Source of the DNA: Streptomyces exfoliatus
GTDB taxonomy: Bacteria > Actinomycetota > Actinomycetes > Streptomycetales > Streptomycetaceae
DNA: 64,000 nucleotides
Direction: 5' to 3'
Assembly (NCBI RefSeq): GCF_000725545.1
Contig: NZ_JNZP01000012.1
Location: 1-64,000 of the forward strand
Shown: piece after piece, positions 8,497-16,400 of the stretch
Layout of the letters: each line of letters begins with the position of its first letter
Numbering within the stretch: position 1 is the first letter of the stretch
Program-made: the position numbers and the translations under genes
The notes under the pieces: model-generated
What the model saw: the letters and a program-made list of their open reading frames with translations, nothing else
The model's database searches: none
What the model was told of the DNA's origin: nothing

Positions 8497-9359
8497 CCAA
8501 GGACAAGACGATGACCGCCGAGGAGGTCGTGGGGCGGCTCAGGAGCGGGATGACGATCGGCATCGGCGGCTGGGGCTCCCGGCGCAAGCCGATGGCCCTG
8601 GTACGGGCGCTGCTGCGGTCGGACCTCACGGACCTGACCGTCGTCTCGTACGGCGGCCCGGACGTGGGGCTGCTCGCCGCCGCCGGCAAGATCCGCAAGC
8701 TGGTCGCGGCCTTCGCCACGCTCGACTCCATCCCCCTGGAACCGCACTTCGGCGCGGCCCGGCAGCGCGGCGCCTTCGAGCTCGTGGAGCTGGACGAGGC
8801 CATGGTCATGTGGGGTCTGACCGCCGCCGTGCACCGGCTGCCCTTCATGCCCATCAGGGCCGGGCTCGCCTCGGACGTGATGCGCGTCAACCCGTCGCTG
8901 CGGACGGTGAGGTCGCCGTACGACGACCGCGAGGAGCTGGTCGCCGTCCCCGCCCTCCGCCTCGACGCCGCGCTCGTCCACCTCAACCGCTCCGACGCGC
9001 ACGGCAACGGCCAGTACCTGGGCCCCGACCCGTACTTCGACGACCTGTTCTGCGAGGCCGCCGACAGCGCGTACGTCTCCTGCGAGCGGATCGTGGAGAC
9101 CTCGGAGCTGCTCAAGGACGCGGGGCCGCAGTCGCTGCTGCTCAAGCGGGCGTTCGTCGACGGCGTCGTCGAGACGCCGAACGGCGCGCACTTCACCTCC
9201 TGCGCCCCCGACCACGACCGGGACGAGGCGTTCCAGCGCGCGTACGTCCGGGCCGCGCGCGACCCGGAGGAGTGGCGGGCCTTCACCGCCCGCTTCCTGT
9301 CCGGCGACGAGGACGCCTACCAGGCCGCGGTCGCGGCGTTCCACGAGGAGGAAGCATGA
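8493..9359 (+). CDS. ipdA: COCHEA-CoA ring hydrolase, alpha subunit (IpdA)
   Basis: A 288-residue class I CoA-transferase-fold subunit: RSGMTIGIGGWGSRRKPMAL at the N-terminus and a long conserved block around VELDEAMVMWGLTAAVHRLPF. IpdAB looks like a CoA transferase, but in M. tuberculosis it hydrolyses the last carbocycle of steroids (COCHEA-CoA) by a retro-Claisen-type reaction. The start is GTG 8493, overlapping the echA20 stop; an ATG six codons in is an alternative. The end overlaps ipdB by 4 bases, as expected for two subunits of one enzyme. Confidence 0.9.
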   Translation: MTKDKTMTAEEVVGRLRSGMTIGIGGWGSRRKPMALVRALLRSDLTDLTVVSYGGPDVGLLAAAGKIRKLVAAFATLDSIPLEPHFGAARQRGAFELVELDEAMVMWGLTAAVHRLPFMPIRAGLASDVMRVNPSLRTVRSPYDDREELVAVPALRLDAALVHLNRSDAHGNGQYLGPDPYFDDLFCEAADSAYVSCERIVETSELLKDAGPQSLLLKRAFVDGVVETPNGAHFTSCAPDHDRDEAFQRAYVRAARDPEEWRAFTARFLSGDEDAYQAAVAAFHEEEA

Positions 9360-10138
9360 GCGGCACCGGTACGACGACGGCGGCCGCGCCGGCGACGCGG
9401 GCCGAGTACTGCGTCGTCGCCTGCGCCGAGGCGTGGCGGGGCGCGGGCGAGGTCCTGGCCAGTCCGATGGGCACCGTCCCGACGATCGGTGCCCGCCTGG
9501 CCCGACTCACCTTCTCCCCCGACCTGCTGCTCACCGACGGCGAGGCGCTGCTCGTCGGCGACGTGCCGGCGGTCGGCGCCGCGCCGGGGGTGGTGGAGGG
9601 CTGGCTGCCGTACCGGCAGCATCTGGCCCTCGTCGCCACCGGGCGGCGGCACGTGATGATGGGCGCGAGCCAGCTCGACCGGTACGGCAACCAGAACATC
9701 AGCTGCGTCGGCGACTGGGAGCGGCCCCGGCGACAGCTCCTCGGCGTGCGCGGCGCGCCGGTCAACACCCTCAACAACCCGACCAGTTATTGGGTCCCGA
9801 AGCACTCGACGCGGGTGTTCGTCGAGCGGGTCGACATGGTCTGCGGGGTCGGCTACGACCGGGCCGCCGCGGCCGGCCCCTCCGCGACCCGCTACCACCG
9901 CCTCCCCGACGTCATCAGCGACCTGGGCGTCTTCGACTTCGAGACCCCCGACCGCACCATGCGGCTGCGCTCCCTGCACCCCGGCGTCACGGTCGCGCAG
10001 GTGGTGGAGTCCACCGGCTTCGCCCTGGCCGTGCCCGACGAGGTGCCGTACACCCGCGAGCCCACGGCCGAGGAACTGCGCCTGATCCGTGAGGAGATCG
10101 ACCCGAAGGGGCTGCGCGACCGCGAGGTACGGGCATGA
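9356..10138 (+). CDS. ipdB: COCHEA-CoA ring hydrolase, beta subunit (IpdB)
   Basis: A 260-residue partner subunit of the class I CoA-transferase fold: EYCVVACAEAWRGAGEVLAS, TIGARLARLTFSPDLLLTDGE, and MMGASQLDRYGNQNIS. In the family the beta subunit lacks the catalytic glutamate usual for true CoA transferases, consistent with hydrolase function. It is translationally coupled on both sides: ATGA overlap with ipdA, and a further 4-base overlap with ipdC. Start ATG at 9356. Confidence 0.9.
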   Translation: MSGTGTTTAAAPATRAEYCVVACAEAWRGAGEVLASPMGTVPTIGARLARLTFSPDLLLTDGEALLVGDVPAVGAAPGVVEGWLPYRQHLALVATGRRHVMMGASQLDRYGNQNISCVGDWERPRRQLLGVRGAPVNTLNNPTSYWVPKHSTRVFVERVDMVCGVGYDRAAAAGPSATRYHRLPDVISDLGVFDFETPDRTMRLRSLHPGVTVAQVVESTGFALAVPDEVPYTREPTAEELRLIREEIDPKGLRDREVRA

Positions 10139-11199
10139 GCGACGTCACGCTCGCGACTCCGCTCACCGAGCTCGTCGGGGTGCGGCATCCCGTCGTGCAG
10201 ACCGGCATGGGCTGGGTGGCCGGTCCCCGGCTCGTCTCGGCCACCGCGAACGCGGGCGCGCTCGGGATCCTCGCCTCGGCGACGATGACCGTCGACCAGC
10301 TCCGCTCCGCGGTACGCGAGGTCAAGTCCCGTACCGACGCGCCCTTCGGGGTGAACCTGCGGGCCGACGCCGGGGACGCGGCCGAGCGCGCGCGGATCAT
10401 CGTCGACGAGGGCGTGCGGGTCGCGTCGTTCGCGCTCGCCCCGTCCCGCGAGCTGATCGCGCGGCTCAAGGACGCCGGCGTCGTCGTCATCCCCTCCGTC
10501 GGGGCCAGGCGGCACGCCGAGAAGGTCGCGGCGTGGGGCGCCGACGCGGTGATCGTGCAGGGCGGGGAGGGCGGCGGCCACACCGGCAGTGTCGCCACGA
10601 CCGTCCTGCTCCCGCAGGTCGTGGACGCCGTGGACATCCCGGTCGTCGCCGCCGGCGGCTTCCACGACGGACGCGGCCTGGTCGCGGCGCTGGCCTACGG
10701 CGCGGCCGGGGTCGCGATGGGCACCCGATTCCTGCTCACCTCCGACAGCACGGTCCCCGACACGGTGAAGGCCCGCTACCTCGCCGCGGCGGTCGGCGAC
10801 GTCACCGTCACCACGAAGGTGGACGGACTGCCGCACCGGATGCTGCGCACGGAGCTCGTCGACGCCCTCGAGCGCTCGGGCAGGACCGTATCGCTGCTGC
10901 GGGCGGTGCGGCACGCCCGTGCCTTCCGCCGTGAGTCCGGCATGGGGTGGTCCCGGATGGTCCGTGACGGCCTGGCGATGAGGCACGGCAAGGACCTGAC
11001 CTGGAGCCAGGTCCTGCTGGCCGCGAACACCCCGATGCTGCTCAAGGCCTCCATGGTGGACGGTCGTACCGATCTCGGAGTGATGGCCTCCGGGCAGGTC
11101 GCGGGCCTGATCGACGACCTGCCGTCCTGCGCCGAACTCGTCGACCGGGTCATGACCGAGGCGCTGGCGACGCTCCGCGCCCTGCCCGCCACCGGCTGA
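10135..11199 (+). CDS. ipdC: IpdC-type flavin oxidoreductase (nitronate monooxygenase/enoyl reductase fold)
   Basis: A 354-residue FMN-dependent TIM-barrel protein of the nitronate monooxygenase/FabK-like family. Visible landmarks are PVVQTGMGWVAGPRLVSATANAG at the N-terminus, the IVQGGEGGGHTG phosphate-binding segment near residue 143, and VVAAGGFHDGRGLVAALAYGAAGV. IpdC (Rv3553) is required for dehydrogenation of the hydroxylated HIC-CoA intermediate in steroid ring degradation. It is the last gene of the echA20-ipdA-ipdB-ipdC operon and ends at a strong hairpin. Family identification is firm; the exact reaction is taken from the mycobacterial orthologue. Confidence 0.87.
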   Translation: MSDVTLATPLTELVGVRHPVVQTGMGWVAGPRLVSATANAGALGILASATMTVDQLRSAVREVKSRTDAPFGVNLRADAGDAAERARIIVDEGVRVASFALAPSRELIARLKDAGVVVIPSVGARRHAEKVAAWGADAVIVQGGEGGGHTGSVATTVLLPQVVDAVDIPVVAAGGFHDGRGLVAALAYGAAGVAMGTRFLLTSDSTVPDTVKARYLAAAVGDVTVTTKVDGLPHRMLRTELVDALERSGRTVSLLRAVRHARAFRRESGMGWSRMVRDGLAMRHGKDLTWSQVLLAANTPMLLKASMVDGRTDLGVMASGQVAGLIDDLPSCAELVDRVMTEALATLRALPATG

Positions 11200-11255
11200 A
11201 CCACCGCACCGCTCACGGCACCTCCGCCCCGACTGCCGCGGTGGGGAGTCGGACG

Positions 11256-11297
11256 GCGGGAGGCCGCCGGGGTGATGTCACCCCGGCGGCCTCCCGC
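11256..11297. terminator. strong bidirectional hairpin between ipdC and fadA6
   Basis: A perfect 20-bp inverted repeat (arms 11256-11275 and 11278-11297) with a 2-base loop lies between the convergent stops of ipdC and fadA6. It is GC-rich with no U tract, like many streptomycete terminators, and could serve both directions. Confidence 0.8.
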
Positions 11298-11325
11298 TGG
11301 TGCGGCCTCCGACACGCCGGGTCCG

Positions 11326-12483
11326 TCACAGCCGTTCGATGATCGTCACGTTCGCCTGGCCGCCGCCCTCGCACATCGTCTGGAGGCCGTAGCGGCCGCC
11401 GGTGCGCTCCAGTTCGTGCAGCAGGGTCGTCGTCAGCTTGGTGCCGGTCGCGCCGAGCGGGTGGCCGAGGGCGATGGCGCCGCCGTTGACGTTGACCTTG
11501 TCCGGGTCGGCGCCGGTCTCCTTGAGCCAGGCCAGGACGACCGGGGCGAACGCCTCGTTGATCTCCACGAGGTCGATGTCGTCGAGCGTCATCCCGGCCT
11601 TCTTCAGGGCGTACGCCGTCGCCGGGATCGGGGCCGACAGCATGCGGATCGGGTCCTCGCCCCGTACGGACAGGTGGTGGACGCGGGCGCGCGGCGTCAG
11701 GCCGTGCTCCCGTACCGCGCGTTCCGAGGCGAGCAGGATCGCCGAGGCCCCGTCGGAGACCTGCGAGGAGACGGCGGCGGTCAGCCGGCCGCCCTCGACC
11801 AGCGGCCGCAGGCCCGCCATCTTCTCCAGGGTGGTGTCGCGGCGCGGGCCCTCGTCGGTGGTCACGTCCCCGTACGGGACGAGCTCGCGGTCGAAGCGGC
11901 CCTCGTCGATGGCCCGGAGCGCCCGCCGGTGCGAGCGGAGGGCGAACTCCTCCATGTCCCGGCGCGAGACGTCCCACTTGGTCGCGATGAGTTCGGCGCC
12001 GTGGAACTGGTTGACCGGCTGGTCGCCGTAGCGGGCGCGCCAGCCCTCGGAGCCCGCGTACGGGCCGTCGGTCAGTCCGAGCGGCACGGCGGCCTGGCGG
12101 CTCGCGAAGGCGATGGGGATCTGCGACATGTTCTGCGTGCCGCCCGCGACCACCAGGTCCTGGGTGCCGGACAGGACGCCCTGCGCGGCGAAGTGCAGGG
12201 CCTGCTGGGAGGAGCCGCACTGCCGGTCCACGGTCACGCCCGGCACCTCCTCGGGCAGTCCCGCGGCCAGCCAGCAGGTGCGGGCTATGTCGCCGGCCTG
12301 GGGGCCGACGGTGTCCAGGCAGCCGAGGACGACGTCCTCGACGGCGGCCGGGTCGACTCCCGAGCGCTCCATCAGCGCCTTCAGGACGTGCGCCCCGAGG
12401 TCGGCCGGGTGGACGGCGGAAAGACCGCCGTCGCGCCTGCCGACCGGGGTGCGGACGGCGTCCACGATGTATGCCTCGGCCAT
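11326..12483 (-). CDS. fadA6: FadA6-type beta-ketothiolase
   Basis: A 385-residue thiolase. Catalytic landmarks are the nucleophile Cys in DRQCGSSQQALHFA near residue 90, INEAFAPV near residue 335, GGAIALGHPLGATG, and the C-terminal Cys in TMCEGGGQAN. FadA6 is assigned to thiolysis late in HIP degradation, releasing acetyl-CoA or succinyl-CoA/propionyl-CoA units. The start is taken at ATG 12483, where MAEAYIVDAVRTPVG begins; an ATG eight codons upstream is less likely. It is the last gene of the minus-strand fadE30-ipdF-kstR2-fadA6 operon. Confidence 0.88.
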   Translation of the reverse strand: MAEAYIVDAVRTPVGRRDGGLSAVHPADLGAHVLKALMERSGVDPAAVEDVVLGCLDTVGPQAGDIARTCWLAAGLPEEVPGVTVDRQCGSSQQALHFAAQGVLSGTQDLVVAGGTQNMSQIPIAFASRQAAVPLGLTDGPYAGSEGWRARYGDQPVNQFHGAELIATKWDVSRRDMEEFALRSHRRALRAIDEGRFDRELVPYGDVTTDEGPRRDTTLEKMAGLRPLVEGGRLTAAVSSQVSDGASAILLASERAVREHGLTPRARVHHLSVRGEDPIRMLSAPIPATAYALKKAGMTLDDIDLVEINEAFAPVVLAWLKETGADPDKVNVNGGAIALGHPLGATGTKLTTTLLHELERTGGRYGLQTMCEGGGQANVTIIERL

Positions 12484-12516
12484 GGCCACTCCTTCTTCGA
12501 TGTCCACGATGTCAGG

Positions 12517-13110
12517 TCATGTACGGGTACGGGAAGCGATGCCTTCGAGGACCATGGAGAGGTACTGGCGGGCGATCTCCTCCGGGCTGTGCCGGCCGCC
12601 GGGCCGGTACCAGGACGCGGCCACCCACACGGTGTCGCGCACGAAGCGGTAGGTGAGGCGGACGTCGAGGTCGGCGCGGAAGTCCCCGGCCGCGACCCCG
12701 CGCTCCAGGGTTCCGAGCCAGGCCGTCTCGAACCTGTGGCGCGCGTCGGCGAGGTACTCGAAGCGCGGCTGGTCCTGGAGGTGCCGGGACTCCTTCTGGA
12801 AGATGGCGACGGCGGCGCGGTGCCGGTCGATCTCGCGGAAGGACTCGGTGACCAGGGCCTCGATCGTCTCCCGGGGGCCGAGCCCGGCGGCGAGCACGGT
12901 GTCGTACCCGGCAAGGAGCTCGTCCAGGAAGGCGGAGAGGATCTCGTCGAGCATCGACTCCTTGGAGTCGAAGTGGTAGTAGAGGCTGCCCGCGAGCAGG
13001 CCGGCGGCGTCCGCGATCCGGCGGACGGTGGTGGCGTCGTACCCCTGGGCGGCGAACACCTCGGCCGCCGTGTCCAGGAGTTGCCGACGCCGATCGGGCG
13101 CGGGTCTCAC
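12517..13110 (-). CDS. kstR2: TetR-family repressor KstR2
   Basis: A 197-residue TetR-type regulator (KstR2 is about 200). The N-terminal helix-turn-helix reads AAEVFAAQGYDATTVRRIAD...GSLYYHFDSKESML. The rest is an all-helical ligand-binding domain with a Trp/Tyr-rich C-terminal part (VWVAASWYRPGG). KstR2 binds HIP-CoA and represses the ring C/D genes. The GTG start at 13110 overlaps the ipdF stop by 4 bases (GTGA), so the gene sits inside the operon it should control. Two candidate operators occur at 7691 and 15098. Confidence 0.85.
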   Translation of the reverse strand: MRPAPDRRRQLLDTAAEVFAAQGYDATTVRRIADAAGLLAGSLYYHFDSKESMLDEILSAFLDELLAGYDTVLAAGLGPRETIEALVTESFREIDRHRAAVAIFQKESRHLQDQPRFEYLADARHRFETAWLGTLERGVAAGDFRADLDVRLTYRFVRDTVWVAASWYRPGGRHSPEEIARQYLSMVLEGIASRTRT

Positions 13111-13895
13111 GGATGCCGGCTGCTGACGGAGAGGACCTCCCCCGTCATGTACGAGGAGTAGCCGCTGGCGAGGAAGACGATCACGTTGGCCACCTCCCAC
13201 GGCTCGGCGTGGCGCCCGAACGCCTCGCGGGAGGTCAGCTCCGCCAGGAGTTCGGGGGTGGTGACCTTCACCAGGTGCGGGTGCATGGCCAGGCTCGGGG
13301 AGACGGCGTTGACCCGTACCCCGTACGCGGCTGCCTCAAGGGAGGCGCAGCGGGTGAGCGCCATCACGCCGGCCTTGGCGGCGGCGTAGTGGGCCTGGCC
13401 CCGCTGGGCCCGCCAGCCGATCACGGAGGCGTTGTTGACGACGACGCCACCGGCGCCCGCGGCCTTCATCCGGCGCAGTGCGGCGCGGGTGCAACGGAAG
13501 GTGCCGTTGAGGGTGACGTCGAGGACCTTGTCCCACTGCTCGTCGGTCATGTCGACCAGGTCGGCGGTGCCGCCGAGGCCCGCGTTGTTGACGACGATGT
13601 CGAGGCGCCCGTGGCGTTCCGCGGCGAGGTCGAAGAGCGCGGCGACCTGGGTCTCGTCGGTGACGTCACAGGGCAGCGCGATGACGCGGTCCGCACCGAA
13701 CTCCGCGGCCAGTTCGGCCTCGGACTCCTTCAGTCTGCGGGCGTGGGCGTCGCTGATGAGGACGCGGGCGCCCTCCTCCAGGAGCCGCCGGGCGGTCGCG
13801 CCGCCGATTCCGGCGCCCGCGGCGGCGGTGACGACGGCACCGCGCCCGGCGAGCAGACCGTGCCCGGGGACGTAGTCCGGTGGGGTGCGGGTCAC
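13107..13895 (-). CDS. ipdF: IpdF-type SDR dehydrogenase of HIP degradation
   Basis: A 262-residue SDR with an unusual glycine motif TAAAGAGIGGATAR in place of TGxxxGxG. It retains DIVVNNAGLGG and the active site VIGWRAQRGQAHYAAAKAG. By position and features it matches Rv3559c (IpdF), assigned to oxidation of the 5-hydroxyl group of 5OH-HIC-CoA. It starts with GTG at 13895, overlapping the fadE30 stop, and its own stop overlaps the kstR2 start. Such couplings on both sides imply one transcript. Confidence 0.85.
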   Translation of the reverse strand: MTRTPPDYVPGHGLLAGRGAVVTAAAGAGIGGATARRLLEEGARVLISDAHARRLKESEAELAAEFGADRVIALPCDVTDETQVAALFDLAAERHGRLDIVVNNAGLGGTADLVDMTDEQWDKVLDVTLNGTFRCTRAALRRMKAAGAGGVVVNNASVIGWRAQRGQAHYAAAKAGVMALTRCASLEAAAYGVRVNAVSPSLAMHPHLVKVTTPELLAELTSREAFGRHAEPWEVANVIVFLASGYSSYMTGEVLSVSSRHP

Positions 13896-15058
13896 GGGCG
13901 GACCTCCTTGGGCAGGCCGAGGACGCGCTCGGCGATGATGTTCCGCTGGATCTCGTTGGAGCCGGCGTAGAGGGTGTCGGAGCGGGAGAACAGGTACAGC
14001 CGCTGCCAGTCGGTGAGGTCGTACGGTTCACCGTCGGCCAGCATGCCGCCGGCGCCGCAGACGTCCATGGCGAGTTCGCCGAGGTCCCGGTGCCAGGTGG
14101 CCCAGAAGATCTTCCCGATGGAGGCCTCGGGGCCCGGGGCTCCGGCCGCCACCGCGCCGAGCATGCGCAGGGCGTTGAACCGGATGGTCTCCAGGCCGGT
14201 CCATGCGCGGGCGATGCGGTCGCGGATCAGCGGGTCGGCGGCGGCGCCGTTGCGCTTGGCCAGTGCGATGACGGCCTCCAGTTCGCGGCGGAAGCCGACC
14301 TGCTGGCCGAGGGTGGACACGCCCCGCTCGAATCCGAGGGTGGCCATGGCCACCCGCCAGCCGTCGCCGGGGGCGCCGACGACGTTCGCCGCGCCCGTCC
14401 TGGCCCCGTCGAAGAACACCTCGTTGAACTCCGACGTCCCGGTGAGCTGGACGATCGGCCTGATCTCCACACCGGGCTGGTCCAGGGGGACGAGCAGGTA
14501 GGACAGGCCGCGGTGGCGGGTCGATCCCGGCTCGGTGCGGGCCACGACGAAGCACCAGTCGGCCTCGTGGGCCAGAGAGGTCCAGATCTTCTGCCCGGTG
14601 ACCGTCCAGTCGTCCCCGTCACGCTCGGCGCGCGTCCGTACGTTCGCGAGGTCCGAGCCGGCGTCCGGCTCCGAGTAGCCCTGGCACCACAGCTCCTGGG
14701 CGGCGGCGATCGGCGGCAGGAATCGCTCGCGCTGTTCCGGTGTGCCGAAGGCGATGAGGGTGGGGCCGAGGAGCTGCTCGCCGATGTGGCCGACGCGGGC
14801 GGGAGCGTCGGCGAGGGCGTACTCCTCGTGGAAGGCGACCTGCTCTTCGAGGGTCGCGCCCCGTCCGCCGTACTCCTCGGGCCAGCCGACGCAGGTCCAT
14901 CCCGAGGCGGCCATGTGCCGCTCCCAGGCGAGCCGTTCGGCATGGGCCTCGTGTTCGCGTCCCGGTCCGCCGCGCCCGCGCAGGGCGGCGAACTCGCCGG
15001 TGAGGTGGGTGCGCAGCCAGCCGCGGACCTCTCTGCGGAACTCCTCGACGTTGGTCAT
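13892..15058 (-). CDS. fadE30: FadE30-type acyl-CoA dehydrogenase
   Basis: A 388-residue acyl-CoA dehydrogenase. The substrate/FAD region reads CQGYSEPDAGSDLANVRTRAE, then VTGQKIWTSLAHEADWCFVVART, ending GSNEIQRNIIAERVLGLPKE. FadE30 acts on HIP-CoA side-chain degradation in M. tuberculosis (Rv3560c). The start is ATG 15058, after a GAGGAGTTCC ribosome binding site; a longer N-terminal reading is unlikely. First gene of the minus-strand operon and divergent from the next fadE genes across a KstR2-like palindrome. Confidence 0.87.
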   Translation of the reverse strand: MTNVEEFRREVRGWLRTHLTGEFAALRGRGGPGREHEAHAERLAWERHMAASGWTCVGWPEEYGGRGATLEEQVAFHEEYALADAPARVGHIGEQLLGPTLIAFGTPEQRERFLPPIAAAQELWCQGYSEPDAGSDLANVRTRAERDGDDWTVTGQKIWTSLAHEADWCFVVARTEPGSTRHRGLSYLLVPLDQPGVEIRPIVQLTGTSEFNEVFFDGARTGAANVVGAPGDGWRVAMATLGFERGVSTLGQQVGFRRELEAVIALAKRNGAAADPLIRDRIARAWTGLETIRFNALRMLGAVAAGAPGPEASIGKIFWATWHRDLGELAMDVCGAGGMLADGEPYDLTDWQRLYLFSRSDTLYAGSNEIQRNIIAERVLGLPKEVRP

Positions 15059-15097
15059 GGGAACTCCTCGACGTCGCTCGTGGCCGTACGTTAACCT

Positions 15098-15111
15098 ACC
15101 AAACACTTGTT
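15098..15111. promoter_or_regulatory. KstR2-like operator in the fadE30/fadE31 divergent promoter
   Basis: ACCAAACACTTGTT is an inverted repeat 39 bases upstream of the fadE30 start and about 130 before the plus-strand fadE gene. It shares CAAAC, TTGTTAGG and flanks with the element at 7691-7704 read on the opposite strand. The two are the only such palindromes I noticed, and they occupy exactly the two divergent promoter regions of the cluster. Confidence 0.7.
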
Positions 15112-15126
15112 AGGGAAGGAGGGTGG

Positions 15127-15231
15127 ATGTCCGCTCACTCGAACCACCTCGCGCACGCGCACACCGCCGCGACCGGCCCCGACGCCCTCGGCTGCACGGA
15201 CGTACACGCCATGAGGGCGGGGGGTGCCTGA
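15127..15231 (+). CDS. possible 34-codon leader ORF coupled to fadE31
   Basis: The ATG at 15127 follows GGAAGGAGGGTGG and opens a 34-codon frame, MSAHSNHLAHAHTAATGPDA continuing to GGA, rich in His and Ala. Its TGA (15229-15231) overlaps the ATG of the acyl-CoA dehydrogenase gene. The placement just downstream of the KstR2-like box and the stop/start coupling suggest it could be translated. No homologue is known to me. The fadE gene also has its own GGGCGGGGGG upstream, so this may be chance. Confidence 0.35.
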   Translation: MSAHSNHLAHAHTAATGPDALGCTDVHAMRAGGA

Positions 15232-16400
15232 TGGATCTCGACTTCTCCGCGGCGGAGGACGCCTTCCGGGCCGAGGCCCGCGCCTGGCTCACCGCCCACG
15301 TACCCGAGAGCCCCCTGCCCTCCCTGGAGACGGAGGACGGCTTCGCCGCCCACCGGGAATGGGAGCGGACCCTGTTCGCGGACCGCTGGTCGGTCGTCTC
15401 CTGGCCCGAGGAGTACGGCGGCCGAGGCGCCTCGATCCTCCGGTGGCTGATCTTCGAGGAGGAGTACTACGCGGCCGGGGCGCCCGGCAGGGTCAGCCAG
15501 AACGGCATCAACCTGCTCGCCCCCACCCTCTTCGAGCACGGCACCGACGAGCAGCGCGCCCGCGTCCTGCCCTCCATGGCCCGCGGCGACGTCGTCTGGG
15601 CCCAGGCCTGGTCGGAGCCGGAGTCCGGCTCCGATCTGGCCTCGCTCCGCTCCACGGCCGAACGGACCGAAGGAGGCTGGCTCCTGCGCGGTCAGAAGAC
15701 CTGGTCGTCACGGGCGGCCTTCGCCGACCGCGCCTTCGGCCTGTTCCGCAGCGACCCCGCCGCCGGACGACCGCACCAGGGCCTGACGTACCTGATGTTC
15801 CCGCTGGACGCCGACGGCGTGACCGTACGGCCCATCGGGCGGCTCGACGGCAAGCCCGCCTTCGCCGAACTCTTCCTCGACGACGTGTTCGTGCCCGACG
15901 AGGACGTGATCGGCGCACCCGGACAGGGCTGGCGGGTCGCCATGAGCACCGCGGGCAACGAGCGGGGGCTCACCCTGCGCAGTCCCGGCCGGTTCACGGC
16001 CGCGGCCGAGCGGCTCACCGCGCTGTGGCGGGAGAACGCCGACCCCTCCGACACCGCCCTGCGCGACCGGGTCGCCGACGCCGTCATCGGCGCCCGCGCC
16101 TACCGCCTGTTCGCCTACGCCGGCGCCTCGCGCATCGCCGCCGGAGGCTCGATCGGCGCCGAGTCCAGCCTCAACAAGGTCTTCTGGTCCGAGCTCGACA
16201 TCGCCCTGCACGAGACCGCGCTCGATCTGCTCGGCCCGTACGGCGAGCTGTCGGACGAGGCCACGGAGGCGCCCGCACACGGCAGCTGGGCCGAAGGACA
16301 CACCTTCTCGCTCGCCGGACCCATCTACGCCGGCACCAACGAGATCCAGCGCGACATCATCGCCGAGCGGCTGCTCGGCCTCCCGAAGGGACGCCGGTGA
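15231..16400 (+). CDS. fadE31: acyl-CoA dehydrogenase (FadE31-like)
   Basis: A 389-residue acyl-CoA dehydrogenase: WPEEYGGRGASILRW, WAQAWSEPESGSDLASLRST, LRGQKTWSSRAAFADRAFGLF, and a C-terminal YAGTNEIQRDIIAERLLG. In M. tuberculosis fadE31, fadE32 and fadE33 follow fadE30 and fadD3 and act on CoA thioesters from the last rings. Here fadD3 is missing and this gene is transcribed away from fadE30. Its stop overlaps the start of the next fadE by one base (TGATG). Assignment as FadE31 rather than another FadE rests on gene order and general resemblance. Confidence 0.75.
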   Translation: MDLDFSAAEDAFRAEARAWLTAHVPESPLPSLETEDGFAAHREWERTLFADRWSVVSWPEEYGGRGASILRWLIFEEEYYAAGAPGRVSQNGINLLAPTLFEHGTDEQRARVLPSMARGDVVWAQAWSEPESGSDLASLRSTAERTEGGWLLRGQKTWSSRAAFADRAFGLFRSDPAAGRPHQGLTYLMFPLDADGVTVRPIGRLDGKPAFAELFLDDVFVPDEDVIGAPGQGWRVAMSTAGNERGLTLRSPGRFTAAAERLTALWRENADPSDTALRDRVADAVIGARAYRLFAYAGASRIAAGGSIGAESSLNKVFWSELDIALHETALDLLGPYGELSDEATEAPAHGSWAEGHTFSLAGPIYAGTNEIQRDIIAERLLGLPKGRR

